Assembly: GCA_900758165.1 (NCBI GenBank)
Contig: CAAEQN010000073.1
Location: 1-7,235 of the forward strand
Direction of reading: 5' to 3'
Source of the DNA: Clostridia bacterium
GTDB lineage: Bacteria > Bacillota > Clostridia > TANB77 > CAG-508
Length of the DNA stretch: 7,235 bases
Notes under the pieces: generated by a model
What the model was told of the DNA's origin: nothing
The model's database searches: none
What the model saw: the letters and a program-made list of their open reading frames with translations, nothing else
Part shown: piece by piece, positions 5,363-7,235 of the stretch
Layout of the letters: every line of letters begins with the position of its first letter
Position numbering within the stretch: the stretch's first letter is position 1
Position numbers and translations under genes: made by a program

Positions 5363-6631
5363 TTATTTTAATTTATATACTATATTTTTTGAAAAACCTA
5401 TCTTTTCAATTATTTCTTTTTCAAGCATCTCGTTCAAAATATTAATTGTAGCACTTTTACCTAGTTTTAATATCGTTTCAAAGTTTTCTCTTGTACCTTG
5501 ATTGTTTTGTTTTAAATATTCTATAATCAATGTGTACTCATTTTTCAAGTTTAATTTTGGTAATATAACAAGAAAACTATTAGGTGCAACTTTTATTTCT
5601 GGACTAGTTATTGATGCCTTATATTCTTCGTACATTCTTGGTATTCCTGTTCCATAAGCCTCTACAAAATTTAATCTATGAAATATATTTACTAAATTAG
5701 GATTCCTAGAAGAAGAGCTACCAAGTTTTATATCTTCAATAGTTAAACCACTTACCAATCCACCCAAACTCAAAAATTCAATTTTATCATTAAATATATG
5801 AATTAAATTGCTTCCATTTATTTCATAATCTCTATGTGTAATAGTATTACATAGTAATTCTCTTAAACTATTTTTTGGATATTCATATTCATCTATTCTT
5901 TCCATGCCATCTATTTTACTACTCATTCTATTGTTCATCATCAAGTATTCATACGCATTTTCATATTGACTTAAAATACTTTGTTCTGAAAACTCTTTAC
6001 TATCTAAAAATTCCGTTTTAGTATTATCCTTATATCTTGCAACTTTTATTGAATATGGACATTGATCTGACAATAATAATCCTAAATTTGTATATTTATT
6101 ATCCGAATTTATTAATCCCAAATTCTTTTTTTCAACATTTCCAAAAGAAATTTTCTTCTTCTTAAACAATTGATTTGCAAATGTAAATGTCAAATCTTGA
6201 TTAATACTAATATTCTTTTCAAAAGATATTCCAGAAGATTCCATTATCATTTCTCTTATTGTTTCCTTTGTTGCATGTTGTACAGTAGCTCCTAATCTAA
6301 CAAAAACACCATCTATTGTCATTCCTTTTGATTTTATATAATATGGTTTATTAGTTCCTCTTAATACTTCTACAACTATAATTTCTTTATTATCTTCATT
6401 TTCTATTCTACTAGATACTAAGAAATTTACTGATGGTTCAATACTATCATTTATTTTACTACTTAATCTATCAAAATCCTCTTTTGCATTTTTTAGTCCT
6501 ACAACTTTACCATTATCATCATATCCTAAAATAATTGTCCCGCCTGTAGTATTACAAAAAGCAATAATTTCCTTAATAACTGAATCGGTTAATTCTCTTT
6601 TAAATTCTAAATTATTATTTTCTTTTATCAA
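5363..6631 (-). CDS. AlbA_2 (Schlafen-type) domain protein with RecG-like/HATPase_c_4 region and winged helix, putative regulator
   Basis: This encodes 422 aa. Seen: an AlbA_2 domain (about 1-130) with LEFKREL and the core IIAFCNTTGGTIILG-YDDNGKVVG; a middle ATP-binding-type region (about 250-340) with NTITHRDY, SSSRNP and GTGIPRM, the signature of proteins annotated as ATP-dependent DNA helicase RecG-related or transcriptional regulators; and a C-terminal winged-helix-like segment (about 365-422). It lacks RecG helicase motifs, so it is not RecG. Schlafen AlbA_2 domains bind nucleic acid and in some families cleave RNA, and these proteins are common in defence islands and on mobile elements. 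A TTG start at 6631 is chosen because GAGGTGAT (minus strand of 6636-6643) sits at the right distance; a GTG at 6640 overlaps that Shine-Dalgarno. It is first in the leftward gene run, with its own promoter, and may regulate it. Confidence 0.88.
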   Translation of the reverse strand: MIKENNNLEFKRELTDSVIKEIIAFCNTTGGTIILGYDDNGKVVGLKNAKEDFDRLSSKINDSIEPSVNFLVSSRIENEDNKEIIVVEVLRGTNKPYYIKSKGMTIDGVFVRLGATVQHATKETIREMIMESSGISFEKNISINQDLTFTFANQLFKKKKISFGNVEKKNLGLINSDNKYTNLGLLLSDQCPYSIKVARYKDNTKTEFLDSKEFSEQSILSQYENAYEYLMMNNRMSSKIDGMERIDEYEYPKNSLRELLCNTITHRDYEINGSNLIHIFNDKIEFLSLGGLVSGLTIEDIKLGSSSSRNPNLVNIFHRLNFVEAYGTGIPRMYEEYKASITSPEIKVAPNSFLVILPKLNLKNEYTLIIEYLKQNNQGTRENFETILKLGKSATINILNEMLEKEIIEKIGFSKNIVYKLK

Positions 6632-6662
6632 AAAAATCACCTCTTTCTTTTAAATCGTTTTT

Positions 6663-6691
6663 ATTATATCAATTCTTAAAATTTTTATCAA
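6663..6691 (-). promoter_or_regulatory. Promoter of the leftward five-gene run
   Basis: On the minus strand, a -35 box TTGATA (6686-6691) and a perfect -10 box TATAAT (6663-6668) are spaced by 17 bp. The predicted start near 6656 leaves a short leader of about 25 bases, which contains the strong ribosome-binding site of the AlbA_2 gene. Just upstream of the -35 box is one copy of the direct repeat described at 6705-6730, placed where an operator or activator site could lie. Confidence 0.78.
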
Positions 6692-6704
6692 TACTTTTGA
6701 CCAC

Positions 6705-6730
6705 ATTCGTTTTCTTTCGTCCACTTTTAT
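6705..6730. repeat. Direct repeat copy 1 (upstream of the operon promoter)
   Basis: ATTCGTTTTCTTTCGTCCAC followed by TTTTAT. It matches copy 2 at 6792-6816 except for one base substitution and one missing base. It lies about 14 bases upstream of the -35 box of the leftward operon, on the far side from the gene. Confidence 0.65.
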
Positions 6731-6747
6731 ATTGTATTTCAAAAACT

Positions 6748-6791
6748 AAAACGCCACAAGTATTGTGTTTTCAATATTTGTGGCGTTTTTT
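6748..6791. terminator. Strong bidirectional intrinsic terminator
   Basis: An 18-bp stem is formed by 6748-6765 and 6772-6789 (one G-T pair), with core ACGCCACAA/TTGTGGCGT and a six-base loop. It exits into TTTTTT on the plus strand and TTTTAGTTTTT on the minus strand. Because the neighbouring genes run leftward, its main job is to end the transcript of the small gene at 6813-7094 and insulate the operon promoter downstream. Confidence 0.9.
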
Positions 6792-6816
6792 ATTCGTTTT
6801 CTTGCGTCCATTTTAT
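6792..6816. repeat. Direct repeat copy 2 (at the 3' end of the small gene)
   Basis: ATTCGTTTTCTTGCGTCCAT followed by TTTAT. It is nearly identical to copy 1 at 6705-6730, and the pair exactly brackets the bidirectional terminator with starts 87 bases apart. This copy includes the stop codon of the small gene. The pair could be operators, or a duplication or recombination scar that marks a junction. Confidence 0.65.
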
Positions 6817-7094
6817 AAATAAAGTAATTCAATTACATCTGCAAATCCATTTCTATAATACTTTTCGTTCCAATAATATAAGTAATCCATAAAATTTTTA
6901 TCAAGTTGATCTAGTTGTTTTTGAACATATTTCTTATTCTGTTTTGGGACATTTTTAAGTATTTTCTCTGCAATTTCATCAAAGTATATACAATACTTTT
7001 TGTCTTGAGGAGTCATCTCACAAAATGCTGTTTCTTCTCTAAATTCTATCCATTCTTTTAATAAATCATCTTTTACTTCTCTTAAATTTTTCAT
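6813..7094 (-). CDS. Small acidic helical protein of unknown function, next to tnpV
   Basis: This encodes 93 aa. I do not recognise a named family. It is helical, highly charged, and Tyr/Trp-rich towards the end (YLYYWNEKYYRNGF); motifs such as ILKNVPKQNKKYV look conserved rather than random. There are two Cys but no metal motif, no signal peptide and no membrane segment. The start ATG at 7094 is preferred because AGGAG (minus strand of 7104-7108) lies nine bases upstream; ATGs at 7103 and 7100 are too close to it. The start lies 13 bases past the stop of the TnpV-like gene, and its ribosome-binding site overlaps that stop, so the two are co-transcribed and perhaps belong to the same element. 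A strong terminator follows directly. It may be an accessory of the mobile element; this is inference. Confidence 0.82.
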   Translation of the reverse strand: MKNLREVKDDLLKEWIEFREETAFCEMTPQDKKYCIYFDEIAEKILKNVPKQNKKYVQKQLDQLDKNFMDYLYYWNEKYYRNGFADVIELLYL

Positions 7095-7106
7095 TTGCAT
7101 CATCTC

Positions 7107-7235
7107 CTATACATATATTAGTTCATTAAATACTATTTCTTCTGCTTGGTTCTTAAAATTATTCATCATCCCCACCCAATAAAGCATATCTGCATTTTTC
7201 ATATCTTCAGTTAAGTTGCTTTTTTCTTTTAATTG
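7107..7235 (-). CDS. tnpV: TnpV-like protein, C-terminal end (partial, runs off the window)
   Basis: Only the last 42 residues and a TAG stop are present; the open frame continues past the right edge. The peptide contains NLTEDMKNADMLYWVGMMNN and ends NQAEEIVFNELIYV. The W-V-x-x-MNN, then QAEEIV-x-ELIY pattern is the C-terminal signature I know from TnpV proteins of Tn4451-type and related clostridial mobilisable elements. TnpV is an accessory protein of such elements with a poorly understood role, not itself the recombinase. Its stop overlaps the ribosome-binding site of the next small gene. The family call rests on the tail alone; the frame and stop are certain. Confidence 0.72.
   Translation of the reverse strand, partial: QLKEKSNLTEDMKNADMLYWVGMMNNFKNQAEEIVFNELIYV

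Noticed and set aside
5363..6631. Annotation as RecG helicase
   Set aside because: Only the AlbA_2 and HATPase_c_4-type signatures are present; the helicase Walker and DEAH-type motifs of true RecG are absent.

Overview
The window is strongly A+T-rich and looks like chromosome or genomic-island DNA from a low-G+C Firmicute (Bacillota). A Clostridia-type gut or anaerobic lineage is my best guess. The supporting signs are: both tRNA genes encode their 3' CCA; the promoters are near-consensus sigma-A type (TTGACA or TTGATA, 17-18 bp, TATAAT); Shine-Dalgarno sequences are strong; there are TTG starts; and a TnpV-like gene of Tn4451-type clostridial elements runs off the right edge. TGA is used as a stop, so this is not a code-4 mollicute. 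Species cannot be named from the sequence.

Left part (1-1205, plus strand): no protein gene is evident. A possible worn insertion-sequence end (about 47-91) is followed by two single tRNA genes, each with its own promoter: tRNA-Lys(CTT) at 164-239 and initiator tRNA-fMet(CAT) at 656-731. Between and after them lie several inverted repeats, including a nested, strongly paired element of about 136 nt (465-600), a UUCG-loop terminator for the fMet gene, a bidirectional hairpin and a REP-like G/C-rich scrap.

Middle part (1206-6691, minus strand): five genes all point left and could form one operon driven by a near-consensus promoter at 6663-6691. In transcription order they are: an AlbA_2/Schlafen-type protein with a RecG-like regulator architecture; a small protein with a cysteine cluster; a DEDDh 3'-5' exonuclease with a C-terminal BRCT domain; a coiled-coil protein with a large Gly/Ala-rich membrane-active core; and a protein with a nuclease-like N-terminal motif set and hydrophobic C-terminal helices. 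The last two genes overlap by 14 nt. An A/T hairpin with a T-tail at 978-1020 could end the operon. Nucleic-acid-processing proteins next to a membrane-active pair make this a candidate defence or conflict module, but that function is inference.

Right part (6692-7235, minus strand): a bidirectional terminator flanked by near-identical 25-26 bp direct repeats separates the operon from a small unknown gene (93 aa). That gene follows, with slight overlap, the C-terminal end of a TnpV-like protein that continues beyond the window. tRNA genes on one side and a transposon-type gene on the other suggest an accessory island.
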